A stretch of DNA of 38,826 nucleotides from DATEVL01 sp035281845 (GTDB lineage: Bacteria > Chloroflexota > Anaerolineae > Anaerolineales > E44-bin32). The position numbers were made by a program, and so were the translations under genes. Location of the stretch: positions 1 to 38,826 of the forward strand of contig DATEVL010000009.1 of NCBI GenBank assembly GCA_035281845.1, given 5' to 3'. Within the stretch, counting starts at the first letter, position 1. Every line of letters starts with the position of its first letter. Shown here one piece after another: positions 22,051 to 31,879 of the stretch. The notes beneath the pieces are model-generated. The model searched no databases and had not been told where the DNA came from. It worked only from the letters and a program-made list of their open reading frames with translations.

Positions 22051-23412
22051 ATGAAGGCCTTGCTCTTCGTAACCTTTGCAACTGCACTCTCCCTGCCCAT
22101 ACGCATTCCCCATGCGCAAATCGAGGTGACCCGCAACGAGGCCTCGGCCCGCTTCCCCGAGGCGATCACCTTCTACCTGGCTGCTTCGTCGCCTGCCGCT
22201 ATCGAGAGTGTCGAGTTGGAGTTCGGGACGGACGCGCGAGCCTGCGGCGATAGCATCGCCCGCATCGTCCCCGAAGCCTTCGCGCCGGGGACTTCGATCA
22301 CCACAGAATGGACATGGGATTTTCGCCGGACGGGCGCCCTTCCCCCGGGGACGGCGGTCTGGTGGCGCTGGAAGCTGCACGCGGCCGGCGGCGAAGAGCA
22401 GACGACGCCCGATCAGTCGTTGCTGATCGAAGACACGCAGCACACCTGGCGCGAGACCACGGCCGGCCCGCTCCACCTCCATTGGTACATGGGCAGCACG
22501 AGCTTCGCCCAGACGCTGATCGATGCCGGCCAGACCGCCCTGGGCACTATCCACCAGGCGATGGGAGTCGAATACGAAGGCGACATCCGGCTCTACATTT
22601 ACGGCGACCCGGCCGAGATGCAGTCGGCGACGCTCTTCGCGCCGGACTGGAGCGGAGGGCTGGCATTCCCTGAACACAGCGCGGTTCTGATCGCGATTGG
22701 CCCCAGCGAGCTCGAATGGGGTCAGCGGGCCGTGGCTCACGAGCTGACACACGTCGTGATCGGTCACTACACTCTCTCCTGCCTGGATTCCACGCCTCCC
22801 TGGGCGGCGGAAGGCCTGGCGATGTACACCGAAGGCGACCTGGAGGATGGGTTCGCCGTCTATCTCGACGAGGCCATCCGGCAGGGATCGCTCCTCTCCG
22901 TGCGATCGCTCAGCCAGATCTTCTCGAACGATCCCGACCTGGCCAATCTGGCCTACGCGGAGTCTTACAGCTTGATCGCCTTCCTGGTGGAAGAGTTCGG
23001 TCCGGAGAAGATGGTCCGCCTGCTCGACGAGTTCCGCCAGGGCGCGCCGGAGGATCTGGCCCTGCAGCGGGTCTATTCGTTCGATCGTGACGGCCTGGAG
23101 GCCGCATGGCGGCAGCACATCGGCGCACCTTCGATCCTCCTCTCCGGTACGGCCCAAGCGAAACCAACGCGCACCCCCTATCCCACGTTCATCCCTCTAG
23201 GAGGGGCGTACCTGCCTCCGGCCGCGTCAGCTTCACCTCGACCCTCGCTCACCGCGGCTCCCACGTCCACCGCTGAGAATCTCTCCAGCTCGGGCCAGGC
23301 TCGGCCGGGACTCTGCGTCACGCCCGCCGCCTTCGGGGCGGTCGGCCTGGGGATTCTGCTGGCCCCCGTCGCGCGGCGGCGAGCGGGGAGCTCGCCTGGG
23401 AGGCGAGGATGA
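22051..23412 (+). CDS. Secreted peptidase MA-like gluzincin
   Basis: 453 residues. It has a short signal peptide (MKALLFVTFATALSLPIRIPHA), then a beta-rich N-terminal domain with ...TAVWWRWKLHAAGGEEQTTPDQSLLIED, and the zinc-protease core. The HExxH motif AHELTHVVIGH lies near residues 229-239, and PPWAAEGLAMYTEG supplies the third ligand glutamate of the gluzincin/peptidase MA type. A Pro/Ser/Thr-rich linker (TPYPTFIPLGG...ASPRPSLTAAPTSTA) leads to a C-terminal hydrophobic helix (AAFGAVGLGILLAPV) and a basic tail, so the enzyme is probably tethered outside the cell. Substrate unknown. No ribosome-binding site precedes ATG 22051. Its stop overlaps the next ATG by 4 nt. Confidence 0.8.
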   Translation: MKALLFVTFATALSLPIRIPHAQIEVTRNEASARFPEAITFYLAASSPAAIESVELEFGTDARACGDSIARIVPEAFAPGTSITTEWTWDFRRTGALPPGTAVWWRWKLHAAGGEEQTTPDQSLLIEDTQHTWRETTAGPLHLHWYMGSTSFAQTLIDAGQTALGTIHQAMGVEYEGDIRLYIYGDPAEMQSATLFAPDWSGGLAFPEHSAVLIAIGPSELEWGQRAVAHELTHVVIGHYTLSCLDSTPPWAAEGLAMYTEGDLEDGFAVYLDEAIRQGSLLSVRSLSQIFSNDPDLANLAYAESYSLIAFLVEEFGPEKMVRLLDEFRQGAPEDLALQRVYSFDRDGLEAAWRQHIGAPSILLSGTAQAKPTRTPYPTFIPLGGAYLPPAASASPRPSLTAAPTSTAENLSSSGQARPGLCVTPAAFGAVGLGILLAPVARRRAGSSPGRRG

Positions 23413-25052
23413 ACTCATACCGCCTTGCAACTCCTCACGTCCTCATGCGAGTCTTGCCCGTCGCGCTCATCTTGTCCTGTTCTCTGCTTGAACCGTCTCG
23501 ATTCATCCCTTCCTTCCCCGCTGAACCTTTCTCGACCCCATCGGAAAGCGGGGCCGTAATCAATCACGCCAACGCCCTCTTCTTGGCCGAATCCGAGCCC
23601 GACACCCTCGATCCGGCAAAGTGGTCGGGCTCCGCCGACGAGATCGTAGGCGACTTGTTCAGCGGGCTCGTCCGGCTCGACACGAGACTGCAGGTCATCC
23701 CCGACCTGGCCGAGGGTTGGGACGTCAGTCCGGATGGGATGCTGTACACGTTCCACCTGCGCCGCGACGTCGTCTACCATTCCGGCCGCCCCTTCACCGC
23801 GGTTGATGTCCTGTTCTCCTGGGAGCGAGCGCTCGACCCGGCGACGGGCTCGCACACCGCCTCAACCTACCTGGGAGACATCTTGGGCGCTCAAGCCTTC
23901 CTGGAGCGAGACGCCGAGGATATCGAGGGCGTCACCGCCGTCGACGACTACACCGTCTCCGTCCGCTTGGAGTCCCCGAAGGCGTACTTCCTCGCCAAAC
24001 TGGCTTACCCGACCTCCTGGATTGTCGACCGCGAGACGATCGACCAGATGGAAGAACACCCGATCGGGACGGGACCCTTCCAGTGGCTCCGCCGCACGCC
24101 GGGGCAGGAGATTGTGCTGGAGCGGAATCCGCGCTACCACCTTGGCCCCGTGGCGCTCCCTTATGTGGTGTACCTGATCAACCCCGGATATCCCGTCCGG
24201 CTTTACGAGGGCGGGGAGATCGACTTCACGTATCTGCCTGAGGACTTGCTCGAGCGAGCCGGCGATCCTTCCGACACCCTGTACGGCCAGGTCTATCCCA
24301 TCACCGATCTTTGCACCTACTATGTCGCCTTCGATTCCTCCCGGCCGCCTTTCGACGACCCCGCGGTACGCCTTGCCTTCGCCCAGTCGGTCGACAACCA
24401 CCGCTACAACGAGTTTGTTTATGAGGGCGGCATGACACCGGCCGCCGGTCTCTACCCTCCCGGCCTGCCTGGGTTCAGCGACGAGGCGCTCGCCCTCCCC
24501 TTCGACGCCACGGCGGCGCGCCGATCGTTGGCCCGCTCTGCCTATGCAGGTCCCGAGGCGCTGCCCGAAATCCTGTTGACCGACAACGGGGCCGGCACGG
24601 ACATCGACTCGTCCACCGCGTTTCTGATTCAGAGTTGGCAGGAAACGCTCGGAGTCACCGTTGAGGTAGAACAGCTGGAATCGTTCGGATACAGCGACCA
24701 GATCTACTCCGGCAACCACGGACAGCTCGTCCCGTGGGGATGGTGCGCCGATTACCCGGACCCGGAGAACTTCGCCGACCTCCTGTTCCATAGCGGAAGC
24801 CGGCAGAACATCGGCAACTACAGCAACCCGGCGCTCGATCGCCTGCTGGAGCAAGCTCGCAGCGAACAGGAGGTGGCAGCCAGGCTGGCGTTCTATCGTG
24901 AGGCGGAGCAGCTTCTGGTGGACGATGCGGCAGCGATCTTCCTGGTCCAATCGCCAACGCGCTACATCCTCGTCAAGCCCCGCATCACGGGCTATGTCGC
25001 CGCTCCCATCGGGATCGCCCAACACATGAACCTGGCGATCGTCGAGCCGTAA
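23409..25052 (+). CDS. ABC transporter solute-binding lipoprotein, oligopeptide/dipeptide type (SBP_bac_5)
   Basis: 547 residues, the usual length. A signal sequence (LMRVLPVALILSC) with a lipobox LSC at about residue 24 predicts a membrane-anchored lipoprotein. The body follows the DppA/OppA family: AESEPDTLDPAKWSGSADEIVGDLFSGLVRLD, DLAEGWDVSPDGMLYTFHLRRDVVYHSGRPFTAVDVLFSWERAL, PIGTGPFQW, ERNPRYH, and PWGWCADYPDPENFADLLFHSGS. It captures peptides or similar solutes for an importer whose permeases and ATPases are not in the window. The start overlaps the stop of the peptidase gene (ATGA at 23409-23412), so a secreted protease and a peptide-binding protein are made from one message. This suggests protein scavenging, which is an inference. 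Confidence 0.9.
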   Translation: MNSYRLATPHVLMRVLPVALILSCSLLEPSRFIPSFPAEPFSTPSESGAVINHANALFLAESEPDTLDPAKWSGSADEIVGDLFSGLVRLDTRLQVIPDLAEGWDVSPDGMLYTFHLRRDVVYHSGRPFTAVDVLFSWERALDPATGSHTASTYLGDILGAQAFLERDAEDIEGVTAVDDYTVSVRLESPKAYFLAKLAYPTSWIVDRETIDQMEEHPIGTGPFQWLRRTPGQEIVLERNPRYHLGPVALPYVVYLINPGYPVRLYEGGEIDFTYLPEDLLERAGDPSDTLYGQVYPITDLCTYYVAFDSSRPPFDDPAVRLAFAQSVDNHRYNEFVYEGGMTPAAGLYPPGLPGFSDEALALPFDATAARRSLARSAYAGPEALPEILLTDNGAGTDIDSSTAFLIQSWQETLGVTVEVEQLESFGYSDQIYSGNHGQLVPWGWCADYPDPENFADLLFHSGSRQNIGNYSNPALDRLLEQARSEQEVAARLAFYREAEQLLVDDAAAIFLVQSPTRYILVKPRITGYVAAPIGIAQHMNLAIVEP

Positions 25053-25148
25053 CGTAGGGGCGAAGCGTGGGCGGCGGGGGTGATGGACGTTCTCCTCTCC
25101 ATCGCCCCTCCTTCGCTCTCTCGATGGACCTGGCCGCCGAAAACAAGA

Positions 25149-25169
25149 CGGCCCGGCTGGGCCGGGCCG
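25149..25169 (-). terminator. Rho-independent terminator of clpC
   Basis: Stem CGGCCCGG/CCGGGCCG (25149-25156 and 25162-25169) with a 5-nt loop, followed on the minus strand by TCTTGTTTTC. It lies about 65 bp past the clpC stop. Confidence 0.65.
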
Positions 25170-25186
25170 CTCCAAGCTTGGGTTCC

Positions 25187-25219
25187 ATCTTCCCGGAAGC
25201 CTCTAGCTTCCGGGAAGAT
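25187..25219. terminator. Strong hairpin between convergent genes
   Basis: Perfect 14-bp stem (ATCTTCCCGGAAGC, 25187-25200, and its complement, 25206-25219) with loop CTCTA. It stands between the ends of the solute-binding protein gene and clpC. No T-run follows on either strand, so it may act in 3'-end protection as much as in termination. Confidence 0.6.
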
Positions 25220-25231
25220 TGCGTTCTGGGC

Positions 25232-27724
25232 TCAGGACGTCGGCATCGGCTCGGCCGGCTCCGGGGAAGGTTCTTGCCGGCGCAACACGACCTCGCCGTC
25301 CTTGGCATCCACCAGGATATGGTCGCCCGCCTTGAACTCGCCCGCCAGGAACTGGTCCGACAGCACGTCTTCGACTTTGTTCTGAATCACTCGCCGAAGC
25401 GGGCGAGCCCCCATTTCGGGATCGTAGCCTAACTCGGCCAGCAGGAGACGCGCCTCGTCGGTGGCCTGCAACGCGATTTGATGCTCGCCAAGTCGCCGCG
25501 CCACCTTGGCCAGCTCCAGGTCGACGATGGCGGCGATCTGCTCGCGGCTCAGGGCGTGGAAGACGATGACGGCGTCGACCCGGTTGAGGAATTCCGGCCG
25601 AAAGACCTTGCGCAATGCCTCCATCAGCTTCTTGCGCATTTCGCCGAAGGCTTGCTTCTCTTCCACCACCTCATCGCGCTTGAGGGCGAAGCCGAGCTGC
25701 GTCTGACGCCGGATCAGCTCGGCGCCGACGTTGGACGTCATCACGACCATGGCGTTGCGGAAGTCGACCTTGCGGCCGCGGGCGTCGCTCAGGTGGCCTT
25801 CCTCCATGATCTGCAACAGCATGTTGTGGGCGTCGGGGTGCGCCTTCTCGACTTCGTCGAAGACGACGATCGAGTAGGGCCGGCGCCGGATGGCTTCGGT
25901 CAGCTGGCCGGCGTCATCGTAGCCGACATAGCCCGGCGGCGCGCCCACCAACCGGCTGACGGTGTGGCGCTCCATGAATTCCGACATGTCGATGTGGACC
26001 AGCGCGTCTTCGCTGCCGAAGATGAACTCGGCCAGCGCCTTGGTCAGCTCGGTCTTGCCGACCCCGGTCGGTCCGAGGAAAATGAACGAACCGACGGGCC
26101 GCTTGGGATCCTTGAGGCCGGCCCGGGCGCGGCGTACCGCCTTGGAGATCGCTTCGATCGCCTCGTCCTGGCCGATGACCCGGGCATGCAGCGCCGATTC
26201 CATCTGCAGCAGGCGCTCCGACTCCTCCTCGGCGATCTGCATCACCGGGACGCCGGTCCACATCGAAACGACCTCGGCAATATCGTGGGCGGTGACCCGC
26301 GGCCCATCCTCGCTGCGGTCCCAGCCGGCGCGCAGCTGCTGCAGCTGCTCTTCCAGCGTCGACTGATGCAGCAGGAGCTCCTGGGCGTCATCGAAACGGG
26401 CCTCTTCGACGGCCTGGGCGCGCGCCTGGCGCGTCTGGCGCAGTTGGTCCGTCATGCTCTTCAAGGTGCGCGCCTCGGGGCTCTTGTACATCCGCACGCG
26501 CGAGGCGGTCTCATCGATCAGGTCGATCGCCTTGTCCGGCAAGTAGCGGTCGGGCACGTAACGCGCCGAGAGGTGGACGGCCGCTTCCAGAGCCTCGTCA
26601 GTGATGATCAGGCGATGATGTTCCTCGTAGGGTCCCTTGACCCCGCGCAGGATGTCGAGCGCTTCGTCGACCGACGGCTCCTCGACCATCACCGGCTGGA
26701 AGCGCCTCTCGAGGGCGGCGTCGCTCTCGATGTACTTGCGGTACTCGTCGAGGGTCGTGGCGCCGATGACCTGCAATTCGCCGCGGGAGAGCGCCGGCTT
26801 GAGAATGTTGGCGGCGTCGACGGACGAGCCGGCCGAGCCGGCCCCGACCAGCATGTGGACTTCGTCGATGAACAGGATCGCCGCCGACGATTTGAGCTCT
26901 TCGATCACGCGCTTCAGGCGCTCCTCGAATTGGCCGCGATACATGGTCCCCGCCACCAGCGACCCGACGTCCAGCTGCAGGACACGCTTGCCGAGGAGCG
27001 GTTCCGGGGTCTCACCGGCGACGATGCGCTGGGCCAGGCCTTCGACGATGGCCGTCTTGCCTACGCCGGGCTCGCCGATCAGCGCCGGGTTGTTCTTGTT
27101 GCGGCGCGCCAGGATCTGAATGACGCGTTCGATTTCGGTCTGGCGGCCGATCACCGGGTCGAGCTTGTCGGCCTCCGCCAAGCCGGTCAGATCGGTGGCC
27201 AGCTGGTCGAGCAAGGGCGTCTTGGCCGAGGCTTCCTTCTTCTCGGACCCGCCCACGGGCTGGGCCGCCACCTGTCGGGCAGGGGTCTCCTGCAAGACGC
27301 GGCGCGTTTGGCGGCGGACCTGCTCGGGAGTGATACCGAGTCGCCGCAGGACGTCGATGGCGACGCCCTCGCCCTGACGGACCAGCCCGAGCAGCAGGTG
27401 CTCGGTGCCGATGTAGTGGTGGCCCATCCGCCGCGCTTCCTCGATCGCCAACTGCAGGACCTGTTCGGTGGAGGGGGCCAGTTCGATCTTGCCGCCGGCG
27501 TGGCGCCCGACGCCCGTCAGGCGTTCGACCGTTTCCTTGACCCGCGCCGGATCCAGCCCCAGCTCGCGCAGCACGCGCCCGGCGACGCCCCCCTCTTCCC
27601 GGATCAGCCCGAGCAGGAGATGCTCCGTCCCGATGTAATTGTGGTGCAGTCGCTCCGCCTCTTCGTGGGCCAGGCTGAGCACCCGGCGGGCCCGCTGGGT
27701 GAATCGCTGCATCTTATCGGCCAC
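25232..27724 (-). CDS. clpC: ATP-dependent chaperone ClpC
   Basis: 830 residues. Two Clp_N repeats open the protein (FTQRARRVLSLAHEEAERLHHNYIGTEHLLLGLIREEGG and ...EEARRMGHHYIGTEHLLLGLVRQGEG). The first AAA+ domain has Walker A GEPGVGKTAIVEGLAQRI near residue 220; a coiled middle domain (RQARAQAVEEARFDDAQELLLHQ) follows, then the second AAA+ domain with FLGPTGVGKTELTKALAE near residue 555 and the D2-small domain. Length and middle domain fit ClpC rather than ClpA or ClpB. It unfolds proteins for ClpP. GTG 27724 is preceded by AGGAG about 7 nt away, which favours it over ATG 27712. The C-terminal tail (PSPEPAEPMPTS) is lineage-specific. An extended -10 promoter is at 27769-27777. No CIRCE or CtsR box was seen. 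A long antisense open frame is a shadow. Confidence 0.95.
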   Translation of the reverse strand: MADKMQRFTQRARRVLSLAHEEAERLHHNYIGTEHLLLGLIREEGGVAGRVLRELGLDPARVKETVERLTGVGRHAGGKIELAPSTEQVLQLAIEEARRMGHHYIGTEHLLLGLVRQGEGVAIDVLRRLGITPEQVRRQTRRVLQETPARQVAAQPVGGSEKKEASAKTPLLDQLATDLTGLAEADKLDPVIGRQTEIERVIQILARRNKNNPALIGEPGVGKTAIVEGLAQRIVAGETPEPLLGKRVLQLDVGSLVAGTMYRGQFEERLKRVIEELKSSAAILFIDEVHMLVGAGSAGSSVDAANILKPALSRGELQVIGATTLDEYRKYIESDAALERRFQPVMVEEPSVDEALDILRGVKGPYEEHHRLIITDEALEAAVHLSARYVPDRYLPDKAIDLIDETASRVRMYKSPEARTLKSMTDQLRQTRQARAQAVEEARFDDAQELLLHQSTLEEQLQQLRAGWDRSEDGPRVTAHDIAEVVSMWTGVPVMQIAEEESERLLQMESALHARVIGQDEAIEAISKAVRRARAGLKDPKRPVGSFIFLGPTGVGKTELTKALAEFIFGSEDALVHIDMSEFMERHTVSRLVGAPPGYVGYDDAGQLTEAIRRRPYSIVVFDEVEKAHPDAHNMLLQIMEEGHLSDARGRKVDFRNAMVVMTSNVGAELIRRQTQLGFALKRDEVVEEKQAFGEMRKKLMEALRKVFRPEFLNRVDAVIVFHALSREQIAAIVDLELAKVARRLGEHQIALQATDEARLLLAELGYDPEMGARPLRRVIQNKVEDVLSDQFLAGEFKAGDHILVDAKDGEVVLRRQEPSPEPAEPMPTS

Positions 27725-27768
27725 GGGGGTCTCCTGCGTGCGCGGCGAATCCGGCCTGCATCTGTCGG

Positions 27769-27777
27769 ATTCTACCA
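27769..27777 (-). promoter_or_regulatory. Extended -10 promoter of clpC
   Basis: TG-G-TAGAAT on the minus strand (27777-27769), 45 bp before GTG 27724, no -35 match. Confidence 0.5.
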
Positions 27778-27880
27778 GAAACGGACTCGGCCCCGGAACG
27801 GTGAATCCCTCCTAGGCGGCGCAAGTGTAGGCGTTTGAAAGGCGGCCTTTCTGACCTTAACTCTTAATGGCCCTACCGGG

Positions 27881-27952
27881 GACTTGGATCCAGGCCCTGC
27901 TGGAGCATGTGGCCATCGCGCTTCGCATCCCGCAGGGGACCGCGCTTAGCGT
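27881..27952 (-). repeat. Dispersed repeat family 2, intergenic copy
   Basis: On the minus strand it runs CGCTAAGCGCGGTCCCC, GCGGGATGCGAAGCGCGATGG, CCACATGCTC and GCAGGGCCTGG, in the same order as 8389-8491. The 27 bp at 27913-27939 recur exactly inside the ABC1 kinase gene. Confidence 0.8.
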
Positions 27953-28032
27953 CCCGGTGGGGATTGGGCGCGAGGGGGGCTTCGTTGTATCCCCAAATCA
28001 TGTCGCCCCCGCGCATCGGGCTTCTGCCTCTA

Positions 28033-28090
28033 CGCCCTTCGCCCTCTACCCTCTTCAGGGCACCCGAAGGGGTGCCCGAAGGGGTGAGGG
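28033..28090 (+). repeat. Hairpin-forming 12-bp repeat element, copy C
   Basis: 28033-28074 (42 bp) matches the reverse complement of 35197-35238 (copy D). It ends with two CCCGAAGGGGTG units (copy D has one), the same unit as in copies A and B. Confidence 0.8.
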
Positions 28091-28181
28091 CGGGGGCTCG
28101 GAATGACAAACCTTAGGGCGACCCCGCGCCGCCGGACGGGTGCCTCATAGGCCTAGATGACTCGCCACCGGATAAAGCGCC

Positions 28182-28200
28182 GGGCACCCTCAAGGCGCCC
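28182..28200 (-). terminator. Possible terminator of rpsA
   Basis: Minus-strand stem GGGCGCC/GGTGCCC with one G-U pair and a 5-nt loop, followed by GGCGCTTTAT; 33 bp past the rpsA stop. Confidence 0.35.
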
Positions 28201-28232
28201 GTTGTCCCCTAAGCATCGTGCAACGATCTGCT

Positions 28233-29591
28233 TCAGGCCGGCTCGTGTTCCTCGCCGCCGGGATCCTCGGGTTCTGCCGCTTCGTCCAGGGCTTCGTCTT
28301 CGTCGATCGCCTCATCTTCGAGCGCGGCGTCGAAGTCTTCCACCTCAGGCGCAGCCGGCTCGGCCGGCTCGGCCGCCGGAATCGTCGCCAGCCGGACCGT
28401 CGCCTGCCAGTCCTGGTCGGCGTATTCGGCCGAAGCCACACGTTTCAGGCTCAGCCCGATCCGCTTGCGGGGTCGGTCGACCTTGATGACGCGCAACGTC
28501 ACCGTCTGTCCTTCTTGGACGACTTCGCTGGGATGCTCGATGCGGCGGTCGGACAGCTCGGAGATGTGGATCAGACCTTCCACCTGATAGCCTTCTTCGA
28601 CGGTCAGCCTGGCGAAGGCGCCGAACTTGGTCAGCTTGGTAATCGTGCCTTCCACCAGCTGGCCCTCCTGCAACTTCTCCGCCATCACTTCCCACGGATC
28701 GGCCTCGAGCTCTCGCATCGACAGACTGATCCGCTTCCGGTCAGTATCGACCGCCAGAACCTTGACCCGCACTTCCTGCCCGACCTCGAGCATCTCGCTC
28801 GGATGCGAAAGGCGTTTCCAGGAAACCTCGGACAGATGGACCAGGCCGTCGGCGCCGCCAATATCAACGAAGGCGCCGAAGTCGGCCAGCGAGATGACCC
28901 TCCCGGTACGGATCTCGCCCGCCTGCAGTTCGACGATCAGCCGCTCCTTGAGCGCCTTGCGCGCCTCGCGGGCGGCGGCCCGCTCGGAAAGGATCAGCCG
29001 GTTGCGCTTCCGATCGACCTCGATGACCTTGGCCAGGATCGGCTCGCCGACCATCTTGCCCCAGCGCTTGTCGGGGGTCTCGCCCTCGCTCTGCCGCCGG
29101 CGAGACAGGCTGATCTGGGAAGCCGGGATGAAGCCGCGTAGGTTGCCGACCTTGACGATCAGCCCACCCTTGTTGTAGCCGCCGATCGTGCCCTCGTAGA
29201 CATCCTGGTCCTGCTGCAGTTTCTCTGCCCGGCCCCAGTCGGTTTCCTCCATGGCGCGCGTGGCGGAGAGCACGATGCCGAAATCGCGATCACCGGTACG
29301 TACGACATACACCGGCAGCTCGCGGCCCACGACGAGCTCGGCCCGCTGTTCTTCCGTCATCTGTTCCACTTCCGAGGCGGGGACGACGCCCTCGGACTTC
29401 GCCCCAATATCGACCAGGACGTCGTTGCCGCTGATACGGGCGATGGTTCCGGTGCGGGTCTCGCCCCGCTTCGGCGAATCCATCCCATAGGCTTCCTCTT
29501 CCAGGAAGGCATCCATCGGATGGGCTTCGACTCCCTCTCCCTCCGGTTTGTCCCCGGGGGGCGCTTCGAGGGGCTCTTGATTCGGGTCCAT
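28233..29591 (-). CDS. rpsA: 30S ribosomal protein S1
   Basis: 452 residues with four S1 RNA-binding repeats: ETRTGTIARISGNDVLVDIGAKSEGVVPASEV (from residue ~43), VYEGTIGGYNKGGLIVKVGNLRGFIPASQI, IRTGRVISLADFGAFVDIGGADGLVHLSEVSW and VEGTITKLTKFGAFARLTVEEGYQVEGLIHISEL. The third and fourth are the best conserved, as in other four-repeat S1 proteins outside Proteobacteria. An acidic leader and a long acidic C-terminal tail (...EVEDFDAALEDEAIDEDEALDEAAEPED...) flank them. S1 recruits mRNA to the ribosome. ATG 29591 follows AAGGA about 11 nt upstream and a near-consensus promoter (29625-29653); the open frame continues to 30266 only as an antisense shadow of the chelatase gene. Confidence 0.95.
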   Translation of the reverse strand: MDPNQEPLEAPPGDKPEGEGVEAHPMDAFLEEEAYGMDSPKRGETRTGTIARISGNDVLVDIGAKSEGVVPASEVEQMTEEQRAELVVGRELPVYVVRTGDRDFGIVLSATRAMEETDWGRAEKLQQDQDVYEGTIGGYNKGGLIVKVGNLRGFIPASQISLSRRRQSEGETPDKRWGKMVGEPILAKVIEVDRKRNRLILSERAAAREARKALKERLIVELQAGEIRTGRVISLADFGAFVDIGGADGLVHLSEVSWKRLSHPSEMLEVGQEVRVKVLAVDTDRKRISLSMRELEADPWEVMAEKLQEGQLVEGTITKLTKFGAFARLTVEEGYQVEGLIHISELSDRRIEHPSEVVQEGQTVTLRVIKVDRPRKRIGLSLKRVASAEYADQDWQATVRLATIPAAEPAEPAAPEVEDFDAALEDEAIDEDEALDEAAEPEDPGGEEHEPA

Positions 29592-29624
29592 GAACGGAGA
29601 TTTCCTTCTCGATAAGGTCCGGGC

Positions 29625-29653
29625 ATTATACGGGGGAAGCGAACTCTTGTAAA
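29625..29653 (-). promoter_or_regulatory. Sigma-70-type promoter of rpsA
   Basis: Minus strand TTTACA (29653-29648), 17-bp spacer, TATAAT (29630-29625); consensus -10, one mismatch in -35; 33 bp from the ATG. Confidence 0.8.
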
Positions 29654-29747
29654 CCTTCGGCGCGAATCCGAGTCCTTCGTAGCCGGCGCGACGGAGGATG
29701 CGACGAGAGGGACATGGCACCTCCTCGAACAGACCGTGTGACGGCGG

Positions 29748-29753
29748 TATAAT
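29748..29753 (+). promoter_or_regulatory. -10 box of the chelatase gene
   Basis: TATAAT 19 bp before GTG 29773; the -35 region is poor. The transcript leader would be very short. Confidence 0.45.
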
Positions 29754-29772
29754 CCCGCGTTGGAGGTCGCGC

Positions 29773-30891
<1,119 letters not shown>

Positions 30892-30929
30892 CCCGTGATG
30901 GAGAGGAAGACCGGTCGCAGGCCGGCCCG

Positions 30930-31844
30930 GTGCATCCCGGCCAACAGCCGGTGTCGACCTCGTTGCATGCCCGTTGGTGGGAAGGCGGAGACCAGGTGCG
31001 CGTGGGGGAGTCCTTCACCCCGCGACGCCTGGAAACCCCCCTCGATCGACTGACCCGGCGGCAGGGCGGCCGCCGCACCCAAACTCGGACGGACCAGAAG
31101 CGGGGCCGCTACATCACCGCCCGACCCGCGCGTGGCCACACCAGCGACATCGCCTTCGACGCCACCCTGCGCGCGGCCGCGCCCTACCAGCGCCAACGCC
31201 GGCCGCGCCGCCCGCGACTGGCCCTGGCCATCGAACCCTCCGACCTGCAACGCAAGGTGCGCGTCCGTCGCGCCGCCAATCTGATTCTGTTTGTCGTCGA
31301 CGCCTCCTGGTCGATGGCCGTGGCCGAACGCATGTCGGCCACCAAGGGCGCCATCCTGTCGCTGCTCACCGATGCCTACCAGCGTCGCGACCGAGTCGGC
31401 CTGATCGTCTTTCAGAAGGACCGCGCCCTGACGGTCTTGCCGCCGACGAATTCGGTCCACCTGGCGCACAAGGCACTGACCGACATCCCCGTCGGCGGCA
31501 AGACCCCGCTTTCCGCCGGGCTGCGGCTGGCGTACGAGCTCTTCCAGCAGGAGCGCATCGCCCATCCGGATGTGCTTCCGCTCTTGATCCTGCTGACCGA
31601 CGGCGCCGGCAACGTCTCGATGAGCCACCTTCCGCCCCAAGAGGAGGCCCACGCCATAGCCGACCTCATTCACCGGAGCGACGTCCGGGCGGTCGTCATC
31701 AACATGGAACACGCCGCCTTCGACCAGGGACTGGCTACGGGATTGGCGGAGCATCTGGGCGGGCCGTGTTACACCTTGTCGGAGCTCAAGGCCGAGAGTC
31801 TGTACCGCGCCGTCCGGCAAGAGATCGACGCCAACCCCGCCTGA
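30930..31844 (+). CDS. Chelatase VWA-domain part (C-terminal half of a ChlD-type protein)
   Basis: 304 residues if started independently at GTG 30930; GTG 30996, with GGCGGAG upstream, is another possible start. The segment GESFTPRRLETPLDRLTRRQGGRRTQTRTDQKRGRYITARP is the linker found in the middle of ChlD-type proteins, and DIAFDATLRAAAPYQRQR plus DLQRKVRVRRAANLILFVVDASWSM lead into the VWA domain. The MIDAS motif is DASWS, with later T and D in LLTDGAG. In full-length relatives this region directly follows the AAA+ domain and linker without a break. It therefore seems to be the second half of the preceding gene, reached by a -1 frameshift at 30865-30873, rather than a separate gene. VWA subunits dock the AAA+ ring onto the large chelatase subunit. 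Confidence 0.8.
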   Translation: MHPGQQPVSTSLHARWWEGGDQVRVGESFTPRRLETPLDRLTRRQGGRRTQTRTDQKRGRYITARPARGHTSDIAFDATLRAAAPYQRQRRPRRPRLALAIEPSDLQRKVRVRRAANLILFVVDASWSMAVAERMSATKGAILSLLTDAYQRRDRVGLIVFQKDRALTVLPPTNSVHLAHKALTDIPVGGKTPLSAGLRLAYELFQQERIAHPDVLPLLILLTDGAGNVSMSHLPPQEEAHAIADLIHRSDVRAVVINMEHAAFDQGLATGLAEHLGGPCYTLSELKAESLYRAVRQEIDANPA

Positions 31845-31879
31845 AGTTCCGCTTTCCCCCCCGCCCATGGGAGCAACCG

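Larger units (their letters stand above)
27725..28232. other. Gene-free gap between clpC and rpsA with two repeat elements
   Basis: Holds the clpC promoter, a copy of repeat family 2 (27881-27952), tandem repeat copy C (28033-28090) and a possible rpsA terminator (28182-28200). No gene is supported. Confidence 0.6.

Noticed and set aside
21937..23157. A 406-codon minus-strand open frame opposite the MA peptidase gene
   Set aside because: Antisense shadow; the plus strand encodes a recognisable signal peptide, HExxH core and anchor.
25478..27838. A 786-codon plus-strand open frame opposite clpC
   Set aside because: It is the antisense shadow of a G+C-rich gene with strong codon bias; its sequence resembles no protein family while the minus strand is a complete ClpC.
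30898..30930. ATG at 30898 as the start of the VWA gene
   Set aside because: It is in a different frame from the VWA domain and opens only a short unrelated frame.
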